Source of the DNA: Acinetobacter pragensis
GTDB taxonomy: Bacteria > Pseudomonadota > Gammaproteobacteria > Pseudomonadales > Moraxellaceae
Length of the DNA stretch: 64,000 nt
NCBI RefSeq assembly: GCF_001605895.1
Contig: NZ_LUAW01000011.1
Coordinates: 62,001 to 126,000, forward strand
Reading direction: 5' to 3'
The notes beneath the pieces were generated by a model that searched no databases, was not told the origin of the DNA, and saw only the letters and a program-made list of their open reading frames with translations. Position numbers and translations under genes: made by a program. Shown here piece by piece: positions 35,802-44,779 of this stretch (the stretch's first letter is position 1; every line of letters begins with the position of its first letter).

Positions 35802-38513
35802 ATGCTGAACGCGCAGCGGAACGGAAATAACGAAATCAGAATGATTTGGCTGATGGCGCTGATTATTGCAGGGGTGGGCTGCTGGTTTTCGGATCTTAAA
35901 ATTTTCAGCTATTTATGCGGTTTTGCATTTGCTGTGAGCGTGATGCACTATGTCGATGACCTGCAAAAACCTACAGACCAATTGTCGGCTGAAGCGGGTT
36001 TGTCCTTAGTGCCAACCTCGAAAATTCCGCTGTATATTTCATCGATCATGGTTTTGGTGGGCGGATTTAGCCATATTGGAGTGCTCACAGGCGTGGGGAT
36101 TTCCGCCTGGATTTATTTCTTCCTGCGCTGGCTGAAGCGGTTGGAACGCAATGTACTGTCGCTGCAGCGCCAACTTCACACAAGGCCTGATCTGAACCGG
36201 CAGGCAGACTTGCACAGTTCAGGTGAATTAAGCCAGCCCGAACGCCCAATGGCCTCTGATGGTTCAATGAATTTGATCGATCAGCTGCAGCAATGGCTGT
36301 TTAAAGGCAATCCGGTATTAAAAGCCGCTATAGCCGTTCTGGTCATTGGGGTGATTCTGCTGCTGCGTTTTGCCACCGAGCATTGGCAGATCAGCCTTGC
36401 GGTGAAATTATTGCTGGTGGCTGCGGTCAGTGCTGGCGTAACGCTTTTAGGGTATGTGCTGGAGCAGCGCAACCGGGGTTTTGCTTTGGCTTTAGAGGGC
36501 TTAGGGCTGGCAAGCTTGTCGCTGACTTTATTTTTTGCTTATTACAATCAAGTTATTCCGAATTTGCTCATCGCGAGCCTTTGTTTTGCCGCCATCCTGC
36601 TGCCCGCCATTTGGCTCAGCCTGAAACAGCAAAGTATTGAGTTGGCGCTCATGGCGATGATGATTGCCTATATTGCGCCTTTTACTTTGCCTGTGCGCAA
36701 TGCCACCGCGGCTGAATTGATTGCATATTATCTTTGCATCAATTTAGCCGTAGCCGTTTTAAGCACTTTAAGGCCGTGGAAAATTCTCAATCAGATTTCA
36801 TTTTTAATGACAGTGCTGGTGGGCGGCGCGTATGCCTTTTACCGAGGCGAAGCACAGGAAAGAACTGCGCTCAGCTATTTAATTTATGCGCATGCGGCTA
36901 TTTTTATTTGGCTTGGGTTCCGTTTCAGCCAGCTGCTGGCTAAAGAAAACCTGATGCGCTTTCAATTGAAGCCGGTATTGGATCTAGCGCTGATTTTTGG
37001 TGCGCCGATAGTCAGCTATGGCTTTTTATATCTGATGTATTTTGATGAAAAGCGCTGGCAGGCTGGGTTCAGTTTGATTTTTGCCGGAATCTATGGCGTT
37101 TTATATCTGCTGTCAAAGCGCAATCAGGCGATTCGAATCATTTCGCAAAGCTATTTCAGCCTGATGCTGATTTTTATTGCCTTTATTCCGCCAATTTTAC
37201 TGCATGAACACTGGAGTGTAGCTGGATGGGCAGGCGAAGGCGCCGCTATTTTCATTTATGCGCTCTACCGCCATTCGGTGCTTAGCCGCTATGTCGGCAT
37301 CGGCTTGATGATGATGGCGGGTTTTTCCAGCCTGTATTATTTCTCGGTACTGAATATTTTCCCAAGCAATGTGTATTGGGTGCTGTGCGCCTGCTATCTG
37401 CTGACCGTGCTGATTGCGAACAGTACGGCTGAGTTTCGCCGGCAGCTGACCAGCTCGACAATTGCTTTTCAATGCATACAGATGCTGTCTGCGACTGTTC
37501 TGCTGTTTATTCTGCTGCTGGATAAAATTGACAGTCAAAGCCAAGTGCTGCTTTGCCTGCTGATTGTGGCGGCTGTTTACATGATCTTAAATGAATGGCT
37601 GCTGCGCCGTGAGGCAACATGGTCATGGCTGCTGCCGAAATGGATTGGGCTAATTCCCGTATATGGCGCAGCGCTGTATGCGGTGGCCGATTTAACCCAC
37701 AATGGTCAAATGATTTGGCACACTGTGTCAGACCGCTTGCTGTTCGCTTTGAGCGGTATATTGCTGACGCTGCTGTGGCTGCGTCCAATGCTGGGGGTAA
37801 AAGAAGAGAAAGAGTGGGTCAGTCTGGGGGTATTTGTCAGTTTGGCATTCACCAGCTTAACGTTAATACCCAGCATGCCGTATTTGAGTGTTGTTATTTT
37901 GCCGCTGCTGTTCGCAGCGTGGTGCTATTGGCGCTCTGATTCAGATTGGCAAATTTTTTGGCAGGCGCGAAATACCCTGACGCTGATGCTGCTGTGGATT
38001 ATTTTTTCCCAAATTTTCAGCCAGCAGGCGTTTCAGCTGTATCTGCTGCCTGTATTGAATCCTTTTGACTTAATCAGCATTGCGATGCTGGCAGGTTTTA
38101 TCTGGATGCTGAATTTGCAGATGAAAGCCGGTTTGGAAAAAAGCTTAGGCGCAATTTTAATGATGCTCGGACTGCTTTGGCTCAGCAGCTATGTGGTGCT
38201 GCGCGCGCTGCATGTGTATTTAGGCACACCTTATAATGCATGGCAAATGTGGGGAAATGCCGCAGTGCAGCTCAGCTTTACCTTGCTGTGGGTCAGTTTG
38301 GCATTTATTTGCATGCTTACAGCAGCGAAACGGCATTTGCGTTCGCTATGGATTTTTGGCGGCAGTATTTTGGTTTTGGTCACGTTGAAATTAGTGCTGT
38401 TTGACCTTTCGCATATCGGTACGCTTACTCGGGTTATTTCATTCTTAGGCGCAGGTTTCATCATGCTGATTATTGCCTATATTGCGCCGATGCCGGAAGC
38501 GCAAAAGCGCTGA
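35802..38513 (+). CDS. Large multispanning membrane protein, DUF2339 family
   Basis: 903 residues from the chosen start; more than 20 hydrophobic segments. After a short amphipathic and charged region with a coiled-coil-like stretch (LRWLKRLERNVLSLQRQL) come repeated spans beginning LKAAIAVLVIGVILLLRFATEHW, then FALALEGLGLASLSLTLFFAYYNQ, a layout typical of DUF2339 proteins. Three starts are possible: ATG at 35697, 35802 (AAAAGGGCAGG before it, preferred) and 35841 (MIWLMALI). Function unknown. The C-terminus (HIGTLTRVISFLGAGFIMLII) is the most conserved-looking part. Confidence 0.8.
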   Translation: MLNAQRNGNNEIRMIWLMALIIAGVGCWFSDLKIFSYLCGFAFAVSVMHYVDDLQKPTDQLSAEAGLSLVPTSKIPLYISSIMVLVGGFSHIGVLTGVGISAWIYFFLRWLKRLERNVLSLQRQLHTRPDLNRQADLHSSGELSQPERPMASDGSMNLIDQLQQWLFKGNPVLKAAIAVLVIGVILLLRFATEHWQISLAVKLLLVAAVSAGVTLLGYVLEQRNRGFALALEGLGLASLSLTLFFAYYNQVIPNLLIASLCFAAILLPAIWLSLKQQSIELALMAMMIAYIAPFTLPVRNATAAELIAYYLCINLAVAVLSTLRPWKILNQISFLMTVLVGGAYAFYRGEAQERTALSYLIYAHAAIFIWLGFRFSQLLAKENLMRFQLKPVLDLALIFGAPIVSYGFLYLMYFDEKRWQAGFSLIFAGIYGVLYLLSKRNQAIRIISQSYFSLMLIFIAFIPPILLHEHWSVAGWAGEGAAIFIYALYRHSVLSRYVGIGLMMMAGFSSLYYFSVLNIFPSNVYWVLCACYLLTVLIANSTAEFRRQLTSSTIAFQCIQMLSATVLLFILLLDKIDSQSQVLLCLLIVAAVYMILNEWLLRREATWSWLLPKWIGLIPVYGAALYAVADLTHNGQMIWHTVSDRLLFALSGILLTLLWLRPMLGVKEEKEWVSLGVFVSLAFTSLTLIPSMPYLSVVILPLLFAAWCYWRSDSDWQIFWQARNTLTLMLLWIIFSQIFSQQAFQLYLLPVLNPFDLISIAMLAGFIWMLNLQMKAGLEKSLGAILMMLGLLWLSSYVVLRALHVYLGTPYNAWQMWGNAAVQLSFTLLWVSLAFICMLTAAKRHLRSLWIFGGSILVLVTLKLVLFDLSHIGTLTRVISFLGAGFIMLIIAYIAPMPEAQKR

Positions 38514-38539
38514 TTTTTTTCTTTACTGCATACCGCTTC

Positions 38540-38582
38540 CAAGAAAGAAGGAGAGAGCCGTTCTCATCCTTCTGGATTCTTG
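38540..38582. repeat. Long imperfect hairpin between convergent genes
   Basis: CAAGAA-AGAAGGA-GAGA pairs with TCTC-TCCTTCT-TTCTTG with small bulges. It lies between the DUF2339 gene and the minus-strand channel gene. No T-run on either strand, so termination is uncertain. Confidence 0.5.
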
Positions 38583-38616
38583 AATGCGGCTATTTCAAGA
38601 CAGAATAGCCGGTGCG

Positions 38617-39537
38617 CTATTTTAAGTTCGGTTCCCGCTTAACCTCTTGAGCATTGGCATACGGATCAATGTCATCATGATGCAATGGCATGCTTGGGCG
38701 GTCTACAAAGCCCATTTTCGGTACTGGAATTTCAATTTGATTATCCAAAAAACCGTTGCGGATGCGTTCCTGCATTTCATCGCGCACTCTTAAAAAGTTC
38801 TCCTGCTGGCACCATACGGCAAACAGAAGCTCAATGGAGGACTCGCGGAATGCCGTCACGGTTACGGCCGGTTTCGGGTCTGCCAGCACCAGCGGATATT
38901 TGCCGGCAACATCCAGCAGCACTTCTCGGACTTTAATAATGTCTTCGTGGAAATTAATCGCCAGCGTAATCGGGATGCGCCGTATCGGAAATTTAGACAG
39001 GTTATGCACTGGCGCTCGAATCAGCTGTTCATTCGGCAAACGCACATAGACATTGTCCTGCGTCAGCAGCTTTACGGACAGCAGGTCAATGGAAATAACC
39101 TCGCCTTCAATGGTATGGCCGCGGATCAGGGTAATTTGAATGGTATCGCCAATTTCAAAAGAGCCTTCGCCAATCAGGAAAATCCCGCTGATCAGATTGG
39201 ATGCAGAGGTTTGCGAGGCAAAACCTAAAGCCACGGTCAGGATACCGGCTGCGCCTAAAAATACACTCAGCTTAAAGCCCGCTTCTTTTAAGCTGGCCAT
39301 CACAAAAATAATGAAAATAAAATAAAAAATGCCGCGCCGCCAGACTAAGCGCTGATGCGCATTGAAGCGTACACCAATCGTTCGGATAAAGGCATTGGAG
39401 ACAAAGCGGGCAATCAAAAAACCAATAAAGGCCAAAATCACGGCAACTAAAAGTTCCGTGATCCGGTCTGTATTCAGGTTTTTAACAATCCCCGTGAGGC
39501 TGCTGGTGATTTCTGCAGAAATATTGGTATTCGCCAT
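38617..39537 (-). CDS. Mechanosensitive channel, MscS family
   Basis: 306 residues. Three N-terminal hydrophobic segments (ELLVAVILAFIGFLIARFV; IFYFIFIIFVMASLKEAG; and the pore helix LSVFLGAAGILTVALGFASQTSASNLISGIFL) followed by the beta domain FEIGDTIQITLIRGHTIEGEVISIDLLSVKLLTQDNVYVRLPNEQLI and a C-terminal alpha/beta part. The alanine/glycine pore helix and A-S-Q-T-S-A-S-N segment are MscS hallmarks. Opens under membrane tension on osmotic downshock. It lies 9 bp downstream of the gene below and is cotranscribed with it. Confidence 0.92.
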   Translation of the reverse strand: MANTNISAEITSSLTGIVKNLNTDRITELLVAVILAFIGFLIARFVSNAFIRTIGVRFNAHQRLVWRRGIFYFIFIIFVMASLKEAGFKLSVFLGAAGILTVALGFASQTSASNLISGIFLIGEGSFEIGDTIQITLIRGHTIEGEVISIDLLSVKLLTQDNVYVRLPNEQLIRAPVHNLSKFPIRRIPITLAINFHEDIIKVREVLLDVAGKYPLVLADPKPAVTVTAFRESSIELLFAVWCQQENFLRVRDEMQERIRNGFLDNQIEIPVPKMGFVDRPSMPLHHDDIDPYANAQEVKREPNLK

Positions 39538-39546
39538 GACTGCCCC

Positions 39547-40413
39547 TTAGAAAAATGAATCAAACATATTAAACAAAGCCCCGGCCGGTTCACGCGGCGG
39601 ATGCACATACATCACTTCCCCTGCATGCGGCGGCGTGCGGTTTTCAATACGGATCCGCGGCGGCCGATCTGAGCCTTCATGCAGCACTTTAATCTGAGAG
39701 GTCCATAAGCGGCCAGTACTCTCACTGTAAAACAGGGGCAAGGCGGGAACCGGCACATTCATGCGGTCAAAACGCAGCTGTTCGTGACTGGTATTGTGAA
39801 ATTCTATGGGGGTAATCGCACGGAAGGCGCGGACTTTCAGTTGATGCAGTTCGGTCCGGCCATCCACTGCGGTGGCGTAGCAGATCTCGCCCATACGCTT
39901 GTTGGGGCCAAACCATGTGTCTTTGGGCAAAATGACCGGAATATCAAATAAAGGGTCTTTTTGGCCTTCCACAAATCCAGCCACCCAAAGCGGCGTGCTG
40001 ATATAAAGTGTGCCGCGCTGGCCCGCGGGAATATAAATGGGATCGACAGGCCGGATCACCACAGAGCGGTCGGCCAGCCGGGGCATAATTTGAATATTTT
40101 CATGCGTATTTTTAAACATATAGCGTTCAATATGCACAGGCGGCGGAAAAGCAAACTCAGGATCGTCAATGCTGTGCCATTGCTGCTCATAGTCATACTG
40201 TACCGTAGGGCGGTGGTACTCCAGACGCCATTCCTGCAGGCCTCGGGTCAGACGGAACAGCAGTGAACCGAATTGCCAAGATTTAGGACGGTGCAGCTCA
40301 AAATGATGCTCACCCCACCATTTGAGTTTAGGCGTTTCCGTTTGCAGTACATCACTGGTTAAAGACAATGCAATCTTCCCTATATCATTAAAACCTGAAA
40401 AAACAGACTTCAC
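39547..40413 (-). CDS. Cytosolic protein paired with the MscS channel, possibly DUF432
   Basis: 288 residues, no signal peptide or membrane span. Sequence is beta-rich with many tryptophans and aromatics (PKLKWWGEHHFELHRPKSW, EWRLEYHRPT) and a central VVIRPVDPIYIPAGQRGTLYISTPLWV; the tail is proline-rich. It resembles the DUF432 group from memory, which I cannot confirm here. The MscS gene begins 9 bp after its stop, so the two form an operon. A role in channel function is inferred from position only. Confidence 0.6.
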   Translation of the reverse strand: MKSVFSGFNDIGKIALSLTSDVLQTETPKLKWWGEHHFELHRPKSWQFGSLLFRLTRGLQEWRLEYHRPTVQYDYEQQWHSIDDPEFAFPPPVHIERYMFKNTHENIQIMPRLADRSVVIRPVDPIYIPAGQRGTLYISTPLWVAGFVEGQKDPLFDIPVILPKDTWFGPNKRMGEICYATAVDGRTELHQLKVRAFRAITPIEFHNTSHEQLRFDRMNVPVPALPLFYSESTGRLWTSQIKVLHEGSDRPPRIRIENRTPPHAGEVMYVHPPREPAGALFNMFDSFF

Positions 40414-40468
40414 GCTGTCATGTGCTTAGAGTACACTCAAATCACTTTTTTCATCATTATAAACTTTG

Positions 40469-41956
40469 ATGCAAGTACTCAAACAATTACAAATACCATA
40501 TAGTTTTGCAAAGCGGCATGGCGTATTGCTCCGTTATGAGGGCGATCAAGCCTATATTGTGCGCAGGGAAAGCACACCTTTGCTGGCGCTGCAGGAAGCG
40601 CGGCGTTTTTTAGGGCAGGCGGCGCAATATCAGCTTTGCACCGATCAAGAGTTTCATCGGCTGCTGAGTTCCAGCTTTGCCGGTGATACCGGTGAATCTC
40701 AGCAAGTGGCTGCGGGTTTGGAATATCATCCGGATTTGCTGAGCCTTGCAGATTCAGTGCCTGAAGCTGAAGATTTAATGGATCAGGAAGATGATGCGCC
40801 GATTGTGCGTTTAATCAATGCCTTGCTGTCAGAAGCCATCCGTGTCGGCGCCTCCGATATTCATATTGAATCTTTTGAAAAGAAATTATCTGTGCGCCTG
40901 CGGGTCGATGGCCAGCTGCGTGAAATTGTGCAGCCGCGCCGTGAACTTGCTCCGCTGCTGGTTTCCCGGATTAAAGTCATGGCTAAGCTGGATATCGCTG
41001 AAAAGCGGGTTCCGCAGGATGGCCGTATTTCGCTGCGTCTCGCTGGACGTGAAGTGGATGTGCGTGTTTCGACCTTACCGTCGTCGTATGGCGAGCGGGT
41101 GGTGATGCGTTTGCTGGATAAGCAGGCGGGCCGTTTAAACATGACGCATTTAGGGCTGATGAATAATGATTATGAGCGTCTGAAGCTATTGGTGCATCGC
41201 CCACATGGCATTATTTTAGTCACTGGCCCAACCGGCTCAGGGAAAACGACAACGTTATATGCAGCGTTGTCTGACTTGAATGACGGGTCTAAAAATATTT
41301 TGACTGCCGAAGATCCGATCGAGTATCAGCTGGAAGGCATTGGTCAGACGCAGGTCAATACGAAAGTGGACATGACTTTTGCCCGCGCGTTAAAAGCCAT
41401 GCTGCGCCAAGATCCGGACGTGGTGATGGTCGGGGAAATCCGGGATTTGGAAACAGCCGAAATTGCCGTACAGGCTTCATTAACCGGCCATTTGGTTTTA
41501 TCTACGCTGCATACCAATACTGCAGTGGGCGCCGTAACCCGTTTAAAAGATATGGGCATTGAGCCATTTTTATTATCCAGCTCATTGATTGGCGTCATTG
41601 CGCAGCGGCTGGTGCGGACACTGTGCCCGCACTGCGCGACTTGGCATGAGGCGGATGATTTTGAACAGCAGCTGTTTGCGCATATCAAAGCAGATGCGGT
41701 ATTGAAACTCCCGCAGCCCAAAGGCTGCGAACACTGTTCACATACAGGTTTTTCAGGCCGTACGGCCATTTATGAAATTGTACCTGTAGATGAACCTATG
41801 CGCCGTTTAATTCACGGCAATGTTGCGGAATTTGAAGTAGAGGCTTATGCGCGCAAGCATTCAGGCTCAATCCGTGATGATGGTTTGCGTAAAGTTTTGG
41901 CAGGTAAAACGACTTTAGAAGAAGTGCTGCGTGTGACCAATGAAGCTTCTGAGTAA
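40469..41956 (+). CDS. gspE: Type II secretion system ATPase GspE
   Basis: 495 residues. Drives pseudopilus assembly for protein export across the outer membrane. An N1E-like domain (to about 110) leads into the ATPase with ASDIHIESFEKKLSVRLRVDGQLRE, Walker A GPTGSGKTTTLYAAL, the Asp box ILTAEDPIEYQL, Walker B DPDVVMVGEIRDLETAEI and the His box LSTLHTNTA. A four-cysteine zinc element (CPHC ... CEHC) separates GspE from retraction ATPases and fits GspE/PilB. T2SS genes are scattered in Acinetobacter, and no other gsp gene lies here. I use the ATG at 40469 rather than the TTG one codon earlier. Confidence 0.9.
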   Translation: MQVLKQLQIPYSFAKRHGVLLRYEGDQAYIVRRESTPLLALQEARRFLGQAAQYQLCTDQEFHRLLSSSFAGDTGESQQVAAGLEYHPDLLSLADSVPEAEDLMDQEDDAPIVRLINALLSEAIRVGASDIHIESFEKKLSVRLRVDGQLREIVQPRRELAPLLVSRIKVMAKLDIAEKRVPQDGRISLRLAGREVDVRVSTLPSSYGERVVMRLLDKQAGRLNMTHLGLMNNDYERLKLLVHRPHGIILVTGPTGSGKTTTLYAALSDLNDGSKNILTAEDPIEYQLEGIGQTQVNTKVDMTFARALKAMLRQDPDVVMVGEIRDLETAEIAVQASLTGHLVLSTLHTNTAVGAVTRLKDMGIEPFLLSSSLIGVIAQRLVRTLCPHCATWHEADDFEQQLFAHIKADAVLKLPQPKGCEHCSHTGFSGRTAIYEIVPVDEPMRRLIHGNVAEFEVEAYARKHSGSIRDDGLRKVLAGKTTLEEVLRVTNEASE

Positions 41957-41962
41957 TATATC

Positions 41963-42006
41963 CATACACAATAAAACCCGCATCATGCGGGTTTTATTGT
42001 GTATGG
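41963..42006. terminator. Bidirectional terminator after gspE
   Basis: A near-perfect 20-bp palindrome CATACACAATAAAACCCGC / GCGGGTTTTATTGTGTATG with a short CAT(C)AT loop, between the convergent gspE and small secreted protein genes. Confidence 0.92.
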
Positions 42007-42018
42007 GGATGGTTTGAA

Positions 42019-42411
42019 TCACCAAAGCTCAGCAATTTTCTTCATCAGCTGAGCGCGAAAGGGCGCAGTTGGATTGCCTGCATTGCGCTGTGTTTCATTT
42101 TCATAAAATTTTTGCCATGTTTGAACCATCTCTAAAGTCACATCTTGTGTTTTAAGTTTGGCAACATCTTCTTTTGTAATGTTGTTTAAACGGTTTTCTG
42201 CACCGTCAGGGCCAGTACCCCAGCCAATGATGCCTTGACCGAATGCAGGCAGCGGTATGTCATTCGGTGTCGGTGGAATACCTAAACGCTGAATATTCGG
42301 ATTCACCAGTGACGGTGTTTGCGGACGGATTTTTTCCGATAGGCTGACTTCGGCAAATAAGGATGCGGAGCTGGCCAGCAGGAGAGCGCCAAAAATCACA
42401 GGCTTCAACAT
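42019..42411 (-). CDS. Small secreted protein of unknown function, possibly iron-regulated
   Basis: 130 residues with a clear signal peptide (MLKPVIFGALLLASSASLFA, cut near 20). The mature protein has LVNPNIQRLGIPPTPNDIPLPAFGQGIIGWGTGPDGAENRLNNI and a helical C-terminus (EMVQTWQKFYENETQRN). It recalls a small domain of unknown function common in Acinetobacter (DUF4951 from memory, unverified). No cysteines. A Fur-like box lies 17 bp upstream of the ATG. Its convergent neighbour is gspE, but nothing shows it is a secretion substrate. Confidence 0.75.
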   Translation of the reverse strand: MLKPVIFGALLLASSASLFAEVSLSEKIRPQTPSLVNPNIQRLGIPPTPNDIPLPAFGQGIIGWGTGPDGAENRLNNITKEDVAKLKTQDVTLEMVQTWQKFYENETQRNAGNPTAPFRAQLMKKIAELW

Positions 42412-42427
42412 AATAATTTTTAAAATT

Positions 42428-42446
42428 GAAAATAAGAATCATTATT
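42428..42446. promoter_or_regulatory. Fur-box-like operator upstream of the small secreted protein gene
   Basis: GAAAATAAGAATCATTATT matches 15 of 19 positions of the Fur consensus GATAATGATAATCATTATC. It overlaps the AT-rich promoter region (TATATAATAATG on the minus strand) and starts 17 bp before the ATG. Confidence 0.6.
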
Positions 42447-42573
42447 ATATATAAATATGGCGTGTTTGAATTGAAATTTTTATGGAATTGGCTGTCAGTA
42501 CCGCTGTCCAATTTTATGTTTGCCTGCAGCCGCGAAAAGGCTGCAGGCAATAAATCAGTTAATAGAATAGATG

Positions 42574-43002
42574 TTATGTAATTGGATTTAACGTCACATT
42601 GATATTGCCGCGAGTCGCATTGGAATATGGGCAGACAATATGCGCAGCATCCACCAGTTTTTTGGCTTCGCCAGCATCCATGCCTTCTAGATGAATATTT
42701 AGGGTTGCTTCTATGCCAAAACCAGTCGGAATAGGGCCAATTCCAACTTCACCTTCAATAAAAGCGTCTTTGGGCATATTGATTTTATCGCGGTTTGATA
42801 CAAACTTCATTGCGCCTAAAAAACAGGCGGAATAGCCAGCAGCAAACAGCTGTTCAGGGTTGGTTCCATTGCCTGTGCCGCCCATTACTTTAGGCACAGC
42901 CAACTGTACATCCAAGCTGCCGTCAGAGCTTGTAGCTCGGCCATCACGGCCGCCTGTTGCTTTTGCTTGTGCGGTATATACTGCTTTTTCTAAAGCCATC
43001 AT
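42574..43002 (-). CDS. ohr: Organic hydroperoxide resistance protein, Ohr/OsmC family
   Basis: 142 residues. Thiol peroxidase that reduces organic hydroperoxides using lipoylated partners. The reactive cysteines are both present: YSACFLGAMKFV (Cys60) and HIVCPYSNATRGNI (Cys124), with Arg19 in ATGGRDGRA and Glu50 in NPEQLFAAGY completing the active site. TGTNPEQLF favours Ohr over OsmC. Two adjacent ATGs (43002, 42999) can start it; GGAAG lies 5 and 8 bases before them. Confidence 0.95.
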   Translation of the reverse strand: MMALEKAVYTAQAKATGGRDGRATSSDGSLDVQLAVPKVMGGTGNGTNPEQLFAAGYSACFLGAMKFVSNRDKINMPKDAFIEGEVGIGPIPTGFGIEATLNIHLEGMDAGEAKKLVDAAHIVCPYSNATRGNINVTLNPIT

Positions 43003-43302
43003 TATTCTTCCTGCAGAGATGTAGAGCTTTTATCTTGCTTAATTTTGATGAAATAATAAGCAGTTAATTTGTAAATCTTATGGTGAAAATCCGAGAGATA
43101 AAAAATATAAAATGCTTCTAAGGAAATTCAGGCTGATTACAAGCCATGATTGCACAATGCATTTGCTGTCTTGAGCCAACACAGTTTGAATGAGGTTATA
43201 TCTTTTAAGATTATGCAGATGTTCTGTTCAGCAATTTGCAGAGATCATTTTATGGTTTTTGATCAGGTGCTTTTATCAATTAGGCTGGCGCATGCTGAAG
43301 GA
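43003..43302. other. 300-bp stretch between ohr and the nitrilase-family gene
   Basis: No gene seen. It must hold the minus-strand promoter of ohr. A partial palindrome TTTACAAATTAACT (minus strand, near 43060-43075) could be part of an OhrR-type operator, but it is not symmetrical enough to call. Confidence 0.4.
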
Positions 43303-44127
43303 TTAGAATTGCACTAATGTGCGGTGCTGCATTAAAGGCATCGATTCACGGATCTTCGCTTGTTCAGCTGAATAGAATGGTACGGTAATGAGTCCAGCGC
43401 CCTCTGAATCAATTATACCTTGCAGCTGGCCGCGGCTGTTTGCCGCGCCAGTATGGCCCCAAGTCTGACGTTTTTCACCATGCCAGCCTTGCTGGGCAGC
43501 GCCGAGTACGGCACATTGACTGTCCATCGCACGGGCCTGCAATAACAGCTGCCAGTGCATTTCGCCTGTTGTGTAGGTAAATGCCGCAGGCGCGGTTAAA
43601 ATATTGGCGCCTTTTGCCCGAAGGGAAAGTGCAAGTTCTGGAAAACGCAAATCGTAACAAACCATGAGGCCGATATTGCCAAAGGGTGTTTTGGCAACCG
43701 TAATGTCTGTACCCGGTTCAAAGAATTTTGATTCTTGATAGCCGCCTACCGCATCTCCGACCTGCACATCAAACAAATGAATTTTGTCATAGCGCGCTTC
43801 GGTTTTTTCTGGGCTGATGCACAGGCTGGCCGTACGCACACGGCCATCTTCAATGATCGAGCCGTCTGGTCTGTAAGGGCAGGGCAATGTTCCCGCCACA
43901 ATCCATATTCCGTATTGATGCGCCAGCTGTTCTAACCGCTGCTGAATGGATTCAAACTGGGCTGCTGTTTCATGCTGTTTGCCTGCGGCGAAGCAGACAA
44001 AATTTTCAGGGAAGACAATTAGGCTGGCCCCTTGAGCTTTGCTTTGCGCAATCAATGATTCAATGACAGTGAAGTTTGCTTCAATATCATTTTGCGAATT
44101 CATTTGAGCGACGGAAAGAAAAGTCAT
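43303..44127 (-). CDS. Carbon-nitrogen hydrolase (Nit/omega-amidase-like)
   Basis: 274 residues. The catalytic triad of the nitrilase superfamily is complete: Glu41 in IVFPENFVC, Lys115 in RYDKIHLFDV and Cys157 in GLMVCYDLRFPE. The DVQVGDAVGGYQESKFFEPG loop and MHWQLLLQARAMDSQCAVLGAAQQG fit the Nit1/Nit2-like branch, whose members hydrolyse deaminated glutathione or omega-amides. The gene lies 21 bp downstream of gigB on the same strand and may be cotranscribed. Confidence 0.88.
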   Translation of the reverse strand: MTFLSVAQMNSQNDIEANFTVIESLIAQSKAQGASLIVFPENFVCFAAGKQHETAAQFESIQQRLEQLAHQYGIWIVAGTLPCPYRPDGSIIEDGRVRTASLCISPEKTEARYDKIHLFDVQVGDAVGGYQESKFFEPGTDITVAKTPFGNIGLMVCYDLRFPELALSLRAKGANILTAPAAFTYTTGEMHWQLLLQARAMDSQCAVLGAAQQGWHGEKRQTWGHTGAANSRGQLQGIIDSEGAGLITVPFYSAEQAKIRESMPLMQHRTLVQF

Positions 44128-44148
44128 AGGTGATCTCGGAAGGGAGGC

Positions 44149-44667
44149 TTAGGCGTTTTGCTGTGCAGTTTGGTCTAAACTGTCTTGCTCTTTTTGCAGC
44201 TGCTTGACCAAAGGTTCAAACATATTCTGGTTGCTGTCATTGAGCTTCATCAAAGTTTTATGCGCATCCAATACAGTATTGAGCATATTGCTGTGGGTAA
44301 TGTGCTCTTCCATCAATTCACGGGTGCAAACACTCGGATCACCGCAGTAATCTAAAATGACAAAAACCTGCCCCAGCCCCATACTGTTGGCCAGAGTTGT
44401 GATATCTGAGTTGGTTGACAGCATGACTGCCTGAATATGATGGATTTGTTTGAGCTTCAAGCCCAATTTAGCCAAAATGCCTAAAACTGTACTGTCAATG
44501 AATGTTGTTTGGGTTAAATCTACGATTGCGCCAATAACATTCTCTTGCTGTTCAATCTTATTCAGCAGTTTGTCTAAACTAATGCAGGATTGGGCACGCA
44601 CTTCGCCAATAAGCTTAAAAATATGCGTTCCGTTCAAGCTTGCATATTCAACATGACCTGTTGACAT
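44149..44667 (-). CDS. gigB: STAS-domain anti-anti-sigma-like factor, GigB-like
   Basis: 172 residues from ATG 44667 (an in-frame GTG at 44715 would add 16). The STAS domain is seen as YASLNGTHIFKLIGEVRAQSC and VIGAIVDLTQTTFIDSTVLGILAKLG, where the serine in IDST is the usual phosphorylation site; a long helical C-terminal extension follows. Its neighbour upstream is a PP2C-type phosphatase, the natural partner. The pair matches A. baumannii GigB/GigA, reported to control stress and antibiotic tolerance and to connect to NPr. A canonical anti-sigma kinase is not adjacent. Confidence 0.78.
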   Translation of the reverse strand: MSTGHVEYASLNGTHIFKLIGEVRAQSCISLDKLLNKIEQQENVIGAIVDLTQTTFIDSTVLGILAKLGLKLKQIHHIQAVMLSTNSDITTLANSMGLGQVFVILDYCGDPSVCTRELMEEHITHSNMLNTVLDAHKTLMKLNDSNQNMFEPLVKQLQKEQDSLDQTAQQNA

Positions 44668-44779
44668 ATAAATGCCATTTGCAGAGGAGGATAGTAAATT
44701 ATCCCATAGGGCCACTGCTTACTCAAGTAGCTGACAGTCGTATAAATTAGGCTAATATGATAAGTATATGATTAATCAA

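Noticed and set aside
42019..42411. Small secreted protein as a type II secretion substrate because gspE is next door
   Set aside because: The genes are convergent with a shared terminator, and adjacency to one scattered gsp gene is not evidence of export by that system.
43055..43080. Possible OhrR operator before ohr
   Set aside because: Only one recognisable half-site; symmetry is insufficient.
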